Below, piece after piece: positions 24,069 to 29,993 of a stretch of DNA of 29,993 nt (position 1 is its first letter; each line of letters opens with the position of its first letter). A program made the translations under genes and the position numbers. Under the pieces are notes generated by a model. It worked only from the letters and a program-made list of their open reading frames with translations, did no database searches and was not told the origin of the DNA. The stretch lies in the NCBI GenBank assembly GCA_946482365.1, contig CAMLQY010000021.1, forward strand, positions 1-29,993. The letters are read 5' to 3'. The stretch comes from an uncultured Actinomycetes bacterium. GTDB lineage: Bacteria; Actinomycetota; Thermoleophilia; Solirubrobacterales; 70-9.

Positions 24069-24103
24069 CTTGTGCGCAATGTCCCATACCCAACCGATGA
24101 AAG

Positions 24104-24174
24104 AGGCGCCCACCGGAATCGAACCGGTGTAAACGGCTTTGCAGGCCGCTGCGTAGCCACTCCGCCAGGGCGCC
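24104..24174 (-). tRNA. tRNA-Cys (anticodon GCA)
   Basis: The 71-nt minus-strand sequence has acceptor GGCGCCC/GGGCGCC, anticodon stem GCGGC/GCCGT with loop CTGCAAA (anticodon GCA), T-arm CACCGG/CCGGTG with TTCGATT, and discriminator U, the Cys identity base. No CCA is encoded. It lies 35 nt upstream of the protease promoter box. Confidence 0.96.
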
Positions 24175-24184
24175 GGAGGGATGA

Positions 24185-24190
24185 AGGGTA
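24185..24190 (-). promoter_or_regulatory. Candidate -10 box (TACCCT) of tRNA-Cys
   Basis: TACCCT on the minus strand lies 10 nt before the mature tRNA 5' end, exactly the spacing of the box at tRNA-Val. The same hexamer precedes proA and obg. Confidence 0.5.
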
Positions 24191-24225
24191 GCGGCGCGGG
24201 GTCCGAGCTAGTCGCACCGGGCGCC

Positions 24226-24990
24226 TTACGCGGCGCGCTGCTCGGGGCCCAAATCGTCGTCTACGTCGAGGATCAGGTTGTCCTCCGCCGTGCGGCGGAC
24301 CTGGAAGTCGAGCGGCGAGCGCTCCTCCAGCTCGCGGAGGAGCTCGACCGGTTCGTCGAGGTGCATCGAGATCGTCGCCCGGCCCTCGGAGAAGCGCTCG
24401 ACCGAGATCTCCGAGGTGCCGTCGATCTGCCCCGCGGCATCCTCGAAGCCGACCAGCTGGGAGAAGTCGTCGAACGGGCCGATCTCGACCCTGACGATCC
24501 CCTCGTAGAGACCCTTTGCCGCGCGCTCGACCGGACCGTCGCCCTGGCCGCCCGGCATCGCCACAGCGCCGGCTGCGCCCGCCTGGGCCTCGCTCAGCTC
24601 TTGGGCTCGCCGGCCCACCTCGACCGCCTCGCGCAGGGCCTTCATCCGGATCCGAGTCGCCTGCCCCCGGGCCTGGGACTGGATCTCCTCCAGCTTCGAG
24701 GAGACCGACTCCAGCGAGGCGATGCTGCGGTCGTGGCGTGCGTCCGCCTCGGCGAGGCGCTCCTGCAGGCCGCGGATCTCGCGCTCGCGCTCGATCACCA
24801 TCGCCGAGAGCGAGGAGAGCTCCTCCTCGGCCCTGGCAGCCGAGTCGGCGGCGTCGCGCCAGCCAGCCTGCGCATCCTCGACAGCCCGCTCCAGCGCCCA
24901 GCTTCGCGCGCCACGCGCCGCGAGCGCGGCGAGTGCCGCGTCGACGTCGGAGCGGCGATAGCCGAAGAGCGCCGTCCTGAAGCTACCCAT
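24226..24990 (-). CDS. DivIVA-like coiled-coil protein with C-terminal alpha/beta module
   Basis: The 254-residue protein starts MGSFRTALFGYRRSDVDAAL, resembling the membrane-curvature-binding N-terminus of DivIVA proteins. A long coiled coil follows (about 30-145). After a Gly-rich linker (PGGQGDGP), the last 90 residues alternate as strand-helix-strand-strand-helix-strand (GIVRVEIGPF; FSQLVGFEDAAG; SEISVERFSEGRATISMHL; PVELLRELEER; LDFQVRRTAEDNLILDV), suggesting a ferredoxin-like fold. The function is unknown; a polar scaffold or envelope role is inference. The ATG at 24990 overlaps rsfS by 8 nt and is the last cistron before tRNA-Cys. Confidence 0.75.
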   Translation of the reverse strand: MGSFRTALFGYRRSDVDAALAALAARGARSWALERAVEDAQAGWRDAADSAARAEEELSSLSAMVIEREREIRGLQERLAEADARHDRSIASLESVSSKLEEIQSQARGQATRIRMKALREAVEVGRRAQELSEAQAGAAGAVAMPGGQGDGPVERAAKGLYEGIVRVEIGPFDDFSQLVGFEDAAGQIDGTSEISVERFSEGRATISMHLDEPVELLRELEERSPLDFQVRRTAEDNLILDVDDDLGPEQRAA

Positions 24991-25399
24991 GAGCGGCACC
25001 GTAGAGGTGCCCTCGGACGCCATCCTGCGCCGCTTTCAGCTCGAGCCGCGGGGCCTCTCGCCAGAGGTCCTCGAGCTGGTAGCGCTGCCGCGCCTCCTCG
25101 GTGAACACGTGCAGGACGCAGTCGAGGTAGTCGAGGACGATCCAGCCGGCCTCCCCGGCCATGTCGGCCCCGGCGGGCAGGGCGGCCTCCTCCTGCTTCA
25201 GGCGCAGCTTCACCTCGTCGGCGATCGCCCGGGCCTGGCGCTCGTTTCGGGCCGTGCAGATGACCAGGAAATCGGTGTAGGCGACGAGCTCCCGCATGTC
25301 GAGGACGACGATCTCGCTCGCCGCTTTCGAGTCGGCCAGCTCGGCGAGCCGCTGTGCCAGCGCCTCTGAGCGCCCGGCCTTGCCCTCCGCCGCGCTCAC
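24983..25399 (-). CDS. rsfS: Ribosomal silencing factor RsfS
   Basis: RsfS binds L14 on the 50S subunit and blocks joining with 30S under nutrient limitation. The 138-residue protein shows the family core: EIVVLDMRELVAYTDFLVICTARNERQARAIADEV, GWIVLDYLDCVLHVFTEEARQRYQLEDLW. The start is GTG overlapping the nadD stop (GTGA, 4 nt). Adjacent nadD is the usual partner in bacteria. The short Ala/Arg-rich N-terminus and the tail after LW are variable. Confidence 0.95.
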   Translation of the reverse strand: MSAAEGKAGRSEALAQRLAELADSKAASEIVVLDMRELVAYTDFLVICTARNERQARAIADEVKLRLKQEEAALPAGADMAGEAGWIVLDYLDCVLHVFTEEARQRYQLEDLWREAPRLELKAAQDGVRGHLYGAAHG

Positions 25400-26010
25400 C
25401 GGTAGATGCCCTTCTCTTCGATGAAGCGGCCGACCGACTCGGGCACCAGGTAGCGCAACGGCCTGCCCCCGGCGGCGCGATCGCGCACCGCCGAGGAGGA
25501 AACGCCGAACTGCGGCATCTCCAGCATCGTCGCCCGTCCCTCGGCGCCGAGGCTGCGCAGCACGGCGGCGACGTCGGCATCGGAGATCCCGGCGCGGCGG
25601 GCGACCGCGAGGCGGGCCAGCTCGGTGACCCGCCCGGGCTCGCGCCAGCTCTCCAGCCCCACCGCAGCGTCGGCCCCCATCACGAAGACCAGCTCCCTGT
25701 CGCCACGTTCATCTGCAAGCAGCTCCAAGGTCTCATACGTGTAGGACGGCCCCTCGCGCTCGACCTCGAGGGTCGAGACCGAGAAGCGCGAGTCGTCGGC
25801 GGCGGCGAGGCGGGTCATCGCCAGCCGCAGCTCGCGACCGGGGTCGTCGACGATCCGCTTGTGCGGCGCCTCTCCGGTCGGGACCAGGACGACCTCCTCG
25901 AGGCCGAGCTGCCAGAGCGCCTCCTGGGCGAGGGCGAGATGGCCGAGGTGCGGCGGGTTGAAGGCCGAGCCGAGAACACCGATGCCGCCGGCGGCGGAAG
26001 GGTCACTCAC
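25396..26010 (-). CDS. nadD: Nicotinate-mononucleotide adenylyltransferase
   Basis: It transfers AMP from ATP to nicotinate mononucleotide, making deamido-NAD in NAD synthesis. The nucleotidyltransferase signature is GSAFNPPHLGHL (14-25), a variant of GGTFDPIHxGH; the second ATP motif is SSSAVRDRAAGGRPLRYLVP near the C-terminus. MGADAAVGLESW is the substrate-binding segment. Length is 204 residues, normal. The start is GTG at 26010, overlapping proA by 8 nt. Confidence 0.95.
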   Translation of the reverse strand: MSDPSAAGGIGVLGSAFNPPHLGHLALAQEALWQLGLEEVVLVPTGEAPHKRIVDDPGRELRLAMTRLAAADDSRFSVSTLEVEREGPSYTYETLELLADERGDRELVFVMGADAAVGLESWREPGRVTELARLAVARRAGISDADVAAVLRSLGAEGRATMLEMPQFGVSSSAVRDRAAGGRPLRYLVPESVGRFIEEKGIYR

Positions 26011-27268
26011 GTATCTGGCCGTCGCCGCGGACGACGTACTTGTAGGTCGTCAGCTCCCGCAGGCCGATCGGGCCGCGGGCATGCAGCTTCTGGGTCGAGT
26101 TGCCGATCTCCGCCCCCATGCCGAACTCGAAGCCGTCGGTGAAGCGGGTGGAGGCGTTGGTGTAGACGACTGCGGCGTCGACGCCGGCGGTGAAGCGCTC
26201 CGAAGCCTCAGCCGTGGAGGTGACGATCGCCTCGGAGTGGGTCGTACCGTGGCTGTTGACGTGCTCGATCGCGTCCTCCAGCGAGTCGACGACGCCGACG
26301 ACCATCTTCAGGTCGAGGTACTCGGTCCCCCAGTCCTCCTCGCTCGCGGGGTCGACCTCCACTCCTCCCGACAGCGAGCGCGTCACCTCGTCGCCGACCA
26401 GCTCGACCCCTGCCGCGTGCAGGTCCGCCAGCACGTCGGGCAGGAAGTCCGCCGCCACCTCGGCGTGGACGAGCAGGGTCTCAGCGGCGTTGCAGACACC
26501 CGGGCGCTGCACCTTGGCGTTATAAGCGATCTTCCGCGCCATCTGCAGGTCGGCGTCTGCGTGCACGTAGACGTGGCAGTTGCCCGCTGCCGCATAGATC
26601 ACCGGCACCGTCGCGACGTCCTTGAGCGCGTTCTTGAGGCCTTCACCGCCACGCGGGATCAGGAGGTCGACAAGGCCTTCCTGCGTCGCGAGCTCGGCAA
26701 GCCCCTCGCGTCCGCCGCCGGTCAGCAGCAGAACGGCGTCCTCGGGCAGCCCCGCCTCGGCGAGCGCCTCGCGCACCACGGCGGCAAGTGCACCGTTCGA
26801 GCGCTCCGCGTAGCTCGAGCCCCGCAGCACGATCGCGTTGCCGCTCTTGATCGTCAGCGCCGCGCAGTCGATCGTCACGTTCGGCCGCGCCTCGTAGACG
26901 ACGGCCACGACCCCCAGCGGCACCCTGACCTTGCGCAGGTCCAGCCCGCTGATCAGCCTCTTCCGCTCCAGCTCCTCGCCGACCGGGTCCTCGAGCGCCG
27001 CAACCGTCCTCACCCCTTCGGCCATCGCGGCAACCCGCTCCTCGGTCAGCGTCAGCCGGTCGCGCAGCGCCTGGGTGAGGCCGGCCGCCCGTTCGTCCGC
27101 CAGGTCGGCGGCGTTGGCGTCGAGAATCTCCGCGGTCCGCTCATGCAGCAGTCGCGCAACCGCCTCCAGCGCGACATCCTTGGACACCGTCGGGGCAGAC
27201 GCCATCTTCCGGGAAGCGCGCTTAGCCGCAAGGCAGCTTTCCTCGACACTCCTCGTCGTAATCGCCAT
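26003..27268 (-). CDS. proA: Gamma-glutamyl phosphate reductase
   Basis: It reduces gamma-glutamyl phosphate to glutamate semialdehyde with NADPH, the second step of proline synthesis. It is an aldehyde-dehydrogenase fold protein; the catalytic Cys is about residue 259 in QRPGVCNAAETLLVH, and GVVAVVYEARPNVTID and NAIVLRGSSYAERSN are conserved cofactor regions. I chose ATG at 27268 (421 residues): SVEESCLAAKRASRK aligns with the usual family start, and a TACCCT box ends 8 nt upstream. An in-frame start at 27310 would lie inside a palindromic repeat. Confidence 0.96.
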   Translation of the reverse strand: MAITTRSVEESCLAAKRASRKMASAPTVSKDVALEAVARLLHERTAEILDANAADLADERAAGLTQALRDRLTLTEERVAAMAEGVRTVAALEDPVGEELERKRLISGLDLRKVRVPLGVVAVVYEARPNVTIDCAALTIKSGNAIVLRGSSYAERSNGALAAVVREALAEAGLPEDAVLLLTGGGREGLAELATQEGLVDLLIPRGGEGLKNALKDVATVPVIYAAAGNCHVYVHADADLQMARKIAYNAKVQRPGVCNAAETLLVHAEVAADFLPDVLADLHAAGVELVGDEVTRSLSGGVEVDPASEEDWGTEYLDLKMVVGVVDSLEDAIEHVNSHGTTHSEAIVTSTAEASERFTAGVDAAVVYTNASTRFTDGFEFGMGAEIGNSTQKLHARGPIGLRELTTYKYVVRGDGQIRE

Positions 27269-27276
27269 GACCGCTA

Positions 27277-27282
27277 AGGGTA
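27277..27282 (-). promoter_or_regulatory. Candidate proA -10 box (TACCCT)
   Basis: TACCCT on the minus strand ends 8 nt before the proA ATG. It lies immediately next to the palindromic repeat (4 nt apart), which occupies the -35 region. Confidence 0.45.
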
Positions 27283-27286
27283 GCCA

Positions 27287-27364
27287 TGAGGGCCGGGAGG
27301 CCCCTCCCAAAACGCTCGGCGGGAGCCTCGCTTGAGTGTTTTGGGAGGGGCCTCCCGGCCCTCA
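27287..27364 (-). repeat. Palindromic repeat copy A (proB-proA junction)
   Basis: Perfect 27-bp arms (27287-27313, 27338-27364) flank a 24-nt loop. The outer arm includes the proB stop codon. Arms end in CTCCCAAAAC next to the loop; the loop matches copies B and C when read on the minus strand (CGAGGCTCCCGCCGAGC core), so it is in opposite orientation to them. Probable role: U-less terminator for proB. It may equally be a dispersed repeat. Confidence 0.9.
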
Positions 27365-28450
27365 GACCAACACGAACCGATCTCTGTGAATCACCTCATC
27401 GGCCGCGTGCGGCAACAGCTCGCGAACCTTTGAGCTTTTCAGCCCGATGACTCGGCCCAGCTCGGCAGAGGAGTAGTCGACGATGCCCTTGCCAATGGTC
27501 GACTCGTTCGAAGCGACGTCGACCGCATCGCCAGCCTTGAAGTCGCCCTTGACCGCGGTGATCCCGACGGGCAGCAGGCTCGATCCTCTTTCGCGCAGCA
27601 CCCGGGCAGCACCCTCGTCCACGATGAGCATCCCACGTGCCGGCTTTGCGTACTTCAGCCATAGCTTGAAGCTGGAAGCACGTGTGGCATTCCCGGCGAA
27701 GCGTGTGCCGACGGGCTCGCCGGCAGCCGCCTCCATGAGCGTGCCCTTGCTCGTGCCGTCGCAGACCACGGCCGGGATTCCCGACTCGCTGGCCATCTCA
27801 GCCGCGGCCACCTTGCTGCGCATCCCCCCCGACCCAAAGACCGAGGTGCGGTCGCCAATCTGCATGCCCTCCAACTCAGCAAAGTCATCGACCTGCGAGA
27901 TGAGCTTCGCGTCGGGATCGGCTGCCGGGTCGGCGGTGAAAACCCCGTCGGTATTCGTCAGCAGCACGAGCAGCCGGGCGTCCAGCAGGATCGCCACCTG
28001 GGCGGCGAGGAAGTCGTTGTCGCCGAAGGTGATCTCGTCAGTCGCGGTGGTGTCGTTCTCGTTGACGACCGGCACCACTCCCCACTCGATCAACCGCCGC
28101 AACGTCTGGCGCGCGTTCAAGTAGTTGGTGCGAGCGCCGATGTCGGCCGCCGTCAGCAGCACCTGGGCGGCGCGGGTCCCGTGCTGGGCGAGCCGCCCCT
28201 CGTAGGCCCGGAAGAGGTCACCCTGCCCGACCGCCGAGGCGGCCTGCAGCTCGTCCATCGAACGCGGCCGCACCGGCAGCTCCATCAATCGCATGCCGCG
28301 CGCAATCGCGCCCGAGGTGACCATCACCACCCTCTCGCCATCTTGCTCCAGCGCGGCGACCTGCTCACAGACCGAGTCGAGGACATCGGTGCGCAGGGAA
28401 CCGTCGTCCGCGGCGACGATCGAGGAACCGAGCTTTACGACGAGAGTCAT
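27362..28450 (-). CDS. proB: Glutamate 5-kinase
   Basis: It phosphorylates glutamate in the first, feedback-regulated step of proline synthesis. The amino acid kinase domain (about 1-255) shows VVKLGSSIV, VTSGAIARG, NENDTTATDEITFGDND and LLTNTDGVFTADP; a C-terminal PUA domain (about 270-355; RGMLIVDEGAARVL, DFKAGDAVDV) completes the 362-residue form. The ATG has no Shine-Dalgarno but a TACACT box lies 9 nt upstream. The gene is bracketed by palindromic repeats A and B, and its 3' half looks less GC-rich at codon third positions than its neighbours. Confidence 0.96.
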   Translation of the reverse strand: MTLVVKLGSSIVAADDGSLRTDVLDSVCEQVAALEQDGERVVMVTSGAIARGMRLMELPVRPRSMDELQAASAVGQGDLFRAYEGRLAQHGTRAAQVLLTAADIGARTNYLNARQTLRRLIEWGVVPVVNENDTTATDEITFGDNDFLAAQVAILLDARLLVLLTNTDGVFTADPAADPDAKLISQVDDFAELEGMQIGDRTSVFGSGGMRSKVAAAEMASESGIPAVVCDGTSKGTLMEAAAGEPVGTRFAGNATRASSFKLWLKYAKPARGMLIVDEGAARVLRERGSSLLPVGITAVKGDFKAGDAVDVASNESTIGKGIVDYSSAELGRVIGLKSSKVRELLPHAADEVIHRDRFVLV

Positions 28451-28459
28451 GGCAGCTCA

Positions 28460-28465
28460 AGTGTA
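28460..28465 (-). promoter_or_regulatory. Candidate proB -10 box (TACACT)
   Basis: TACACT on the minus strand ends 9 nt before the proB ATG, downstream of repeat B. It fits a nearly leaderless transcript. Confidence 0.45.
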
Positions 28466-28499
28466 TGAACCACGGACCCGCCCAAAAGCTTGCGTCCAA

Positions 28500-28575
28500 G
28501 GGGGCCGGGTGTCTCCTCCCAAAACACTCCAGCGAGGCTCCCGCCGAGCGTTTTGGGAGGAGACACCCGGCCCCC
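28500..28575 (-). repeat. Palindromic repeat copy B (obg-proB junction)
   Basis: Perfect 26-bp arms (28500-28525, 28550-28575) flank a 24-nt loop with the CGAGGCTCCCGCCGAGC core on the plus strand. It begins 1 nt after the obg stop codon. The mid-arm hexamer is TGTCTC with GAGACA opposite, while copy A has AGGCCC with GGGCCT opposite. No U-tract follows on the minus strand. Confidence 0.9.
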
Positions 28576-28576
28576 C

Positions 28577-29869
28577 TTACGGATAAAGCTCGAACTCGTG
28601 CTCTCCCACCCGGACGTCGTCGCCGGGCTCGAAGCCGGCGGCGCGCAAGGCGGCGACGACGCCGATCTCGTTGAGTCGCTGCTCGAGGTAGGCGAGCGCC
28701 TCTTCGTTCTTGACGTCATGGCGCTCGAAGAGCAGCTCGACGCCGCGGCCGGTGACGCGGAACGCGCCGTCTTCCTCGCGCACGACCGAGTAACCGCCCT
28801 CGCCGACCGGGCGGTAGACGCGGTGCTCGGCCTCGAACCCGGCCGGCTGCCCGGGGGTGCGGTCCGGCCGGGCCGGAGCCGTCTCGGGAAGCGAGGAGAG
28901 GATGCGGGCGCGCAGCTCCTCGAGGCCCTCGCCGGTGGCCGAGGAGACCGAGAGCACGCCGGGGCCGTCCTCCCCCATTCGCCGCCGCCACCCGGCCAGG
29001 GCCTCTTCGACCTCCTCCCCCGGGAGCAGGTCGCGCTTCGAGAGCACCACCAGCTCCGGCAGCCGGTCCAGTCCCGCCCCGTATGAGGAAAGCTCTGACC
29101 GGACTGCGGCATAGTTCGTCTCGGGATCGCCCTCGAGGGGCGTCAGCTCGACCAGGTGGACGAGCATCGCGCAGCGCTCGACGTGGGCGAGGAACTCGTG
29201 CCCGAGCCCGGCCCCCTCCGCCGCGCCTTCGATCAGGCCCGGGATGTCGGCGACGATCGCCTGCCGCTCGTCGCCCTCGATCGTCCCCAGCACCGGCGAG
29301 AGGGTCGTGAACGGGTAGTCGGCGACCTTCGGGGCCGCCCGGGTCAGACGCCCCAGAAGCGAAGACTTCCCCGCGTTGGGCAACCCGACCAGCCCAACGT
29401 CGGCGAGCAGCTTCAGCCGCAGCTCGATCCAGCCCTCCTCCCCGCTCGTCCCGTTCTCGGCGAACCGGGGCGCCTGCCGTGTCGAGCTCGCAAAGCGCTT
29501 GTTCCCATGGCCGCCCCGCCCGCCGTGAGCCACCACCGCCCGCTGCCCAGCTTCGACCAGGTCGACCAAGCTCCCGTCGACCGATTCCGCCTGCGTCCCA
29601 GCAGGAACCGGGATCTCCCTGTCCTCTCCACGAGCGCCATGCCGGTTGGACCCTTCCCCATGCTTCCCCCGCCCACCCCGAAAATGCTTGCTCCCCTTCA
29701 GCGCTGCAAGGTCCCGCTTCGACGAGTCACACACAAGCACCACGTCCCCGCCATGCCCACCATCTCCCCCGTCAGGACCGCCTCTCGGCACATGAGCCTC
29801 CCGCCGGAACGAGATGCACCCGTTCCCCCCAGCTCCCCCCTCAACCCAGATCTTGGCCTTGTCGTACAT
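28577..29869 (-). CDS. obgE: Obg-family GTPase
   Basis: This GTPase acts in late 50S assembly and in coupling growth to stress signals. The Gly-rich Obg domain (about 1-155; GGAGGNGCISFRREAHVPRGGPDGGDGG), the G domain (P-loop GLPNAGKSS 162-170, DIPG 208-211, SKRD near 281 in place of NKxD) and a C-terminal OCT domain (about 350-430; YSVVREEDGAFRVTGRGVELL) are all present; 430 residues. ATG at 29869 starts MYDKAKIWVEGG, the family start; an upstream ATG at 29923 lies in repeat C. No Shine-Dalgarno is visible. The upstream rplU-rpmA expected in this gene order are outside the window. Confidence 0.97.
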   Translation of the reverse strand: MYDKAKIWVEGGAGGNGCISFRREAHVPRGGPDGGDGGHGGDVVLVCDSSKRDLAALKGSKHFRGGRGKHGEGSNRHGARGEDREIPVPAGTQAESVDGSLVDLVEAGQRAVVAHGGRGGHGNKRFASSTRQAPRFAENGTSGEEGWIELRLKLLADVGLVGLPNAGKSSLLGRLTRAAPKVADYPFTTLSPVLGTIEGDERQAIVADIPGLIEGAAEGAGLGHEFLAHVERCAMLVHLVELTPLEGDPETNYAAVRSELSSYGAGLDRLPELVVLSKRDLLPGEEVEEALAGWRRRMGEDGPGVLSVSSATGEGLEELRARILSSLPETAPARPDRTPGQPAGFEAEHRVYRPVGEGGYSVVREEDGAFRVTGRGVELLFERHDVKNEEALAYLEQRLNEIGVVAALRAAGFEPGDDVRVGEHEFELYP

Positions 29870-29881
29870 GGTCCGGGACAG

Positions 29882-29887
29882 AGGGTA
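29882..29887 (-). promoter_or_regulatory. Candidate obg -10 box (TACCCT)
   Basis: TACCCT on the minus strand ends 12 nt before the obg ATG and 3 nt from repeat C. The same hexamer precedes proA and tRNA-Cys. A start point about 7 nt downstream would leave a leader of only a few bases. Confidence 0.4.
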
Positions 29888-29890
29888 AGA

Positions 29891-29966
29891 GGGGCCGGGG
29901 CGCCTCCTCCCAAAACACTCCACCGAGGCTCCCGCCGAGCGGTTTGGGTGGGGGCGCCCCCGCCCC
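29891..29966 (-). repeat. Palindromic repeat copy C (upstream of obg)
   Basis: Arms 29891-29916 and 29941-29966 match at 22 of 26 positions around a 24-nt loop that differs from copy B at one base. It is the most degenerate copy. It probably ends the gene upstream of obg. The final 27 bases of the window (29967-29993) show no identifiable gene. Confidence 0.85.
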
Positions 29967-29993
29967 CCACCCCCAATTGTCCATGACCGTGGC

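Noticed and set aside
22901..24100. Long plus-strand open frame opposite the protease genes
   Set aside because: It has no recognisable motif and an Arg/Pro/Gly-rich composition; the opposite strand has a signal peptide and a complete serine protease triad. Similar plus-strand frames opposite argG, argJ, argC, pheT, thrS and proA were rejected for the same reason.
1..29993. CRISPR arrays, transposases, phage genes, toxin-antitoxin pairs
   Set aside because: No evenly spaced direct repeats, no transposase or integrase motifs and no such gene pairs were seen on either strand; the dispersed repeats here are single palindromes.

Overview
This is a GC-rich chromosomal window (roughly 68-70% GC by eye) from an actinobacterium. 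Gene order and protein style (obg-proB-proA-nadD-rsfS, pheST followed by argCJBD, an Rpf-type muralytic enzyme, an IF3 close to actinobacterial IF3) suggest a deep-branching, Thermoleophilia/Solirubrobacterales-like lineage. That assignment is inference; no rRNA is present to test it. Every gene but one lies on the minus strand, so transcription runs from high to low coordinates.

In transcription order: (1) 30.0-24.2 kb holds obg, proB and proA, each with its own apparent promoter and separated by copies of a 76-bp palindromic repeat. They are followed by the overlapping cistrons nadD, rsfS and a DivIVA-like coiled-coil gene, then tRNA-Cys. (2) 24.1-21.6 kb holds a secreted trypsin-like protease overlapping a second secreted protein of unknown function, then a YjbQ-family gene. 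(3) 21.35-19.4 kb holds tRNA-Val directly abutting a large polytopic membrane protein. (4) 19.4-16.7 kb holds thrS and infC. (5) 16.65-15.6 kb holds the only plus-strand gene, a UDP-GlcNAc 2-epimerase (wecB family), inserted between infC and rpmI. (6) 15.5-14.9 kb holds rpmI-rplT with a classical terminator. (7) 14.8-4.1 kb is one tightly packed unit: an rRNA/tRNA methyltransferase, pheS, pheT, argC, argJ, argB, argD, two unfamiliar small genes, argG and a 51-residue membrane protein. (8) 4.0-1 kb holds an Rpf-like hydrolase and the first 924 codons of dnaE.

The arginine genes give the acetylated cycle from glutamate to ornithine (ArgB, ArgC, ArgD, bifunctional ArgJ) plus ArgG; argF, argH and argR are absent here. 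ProB and ProA make the proline precursor. ObgE, RsfS, L20, L35, IF3, PheST, ThrS and the methyltransferase all serve translation or ribosome assembly.

Two patterns stand out. First, three copies of a palindrome (26-bp arms, conserved 24-nt loop, arms that vary in a compensated way) separate rpmA-side/obg/proB/proA, and other long U-tract-less hairpins mark most other unit ends. Second, most transcript-leading genes have a TANNNT box 6-12 nt before the start codon and no Shine-Dalgarno sequence, as expected for leaderless mRNAs; both tRNA genes carry the same box 10 nt before the mature 5' end. No gap without a gene exceeds 300 bp.
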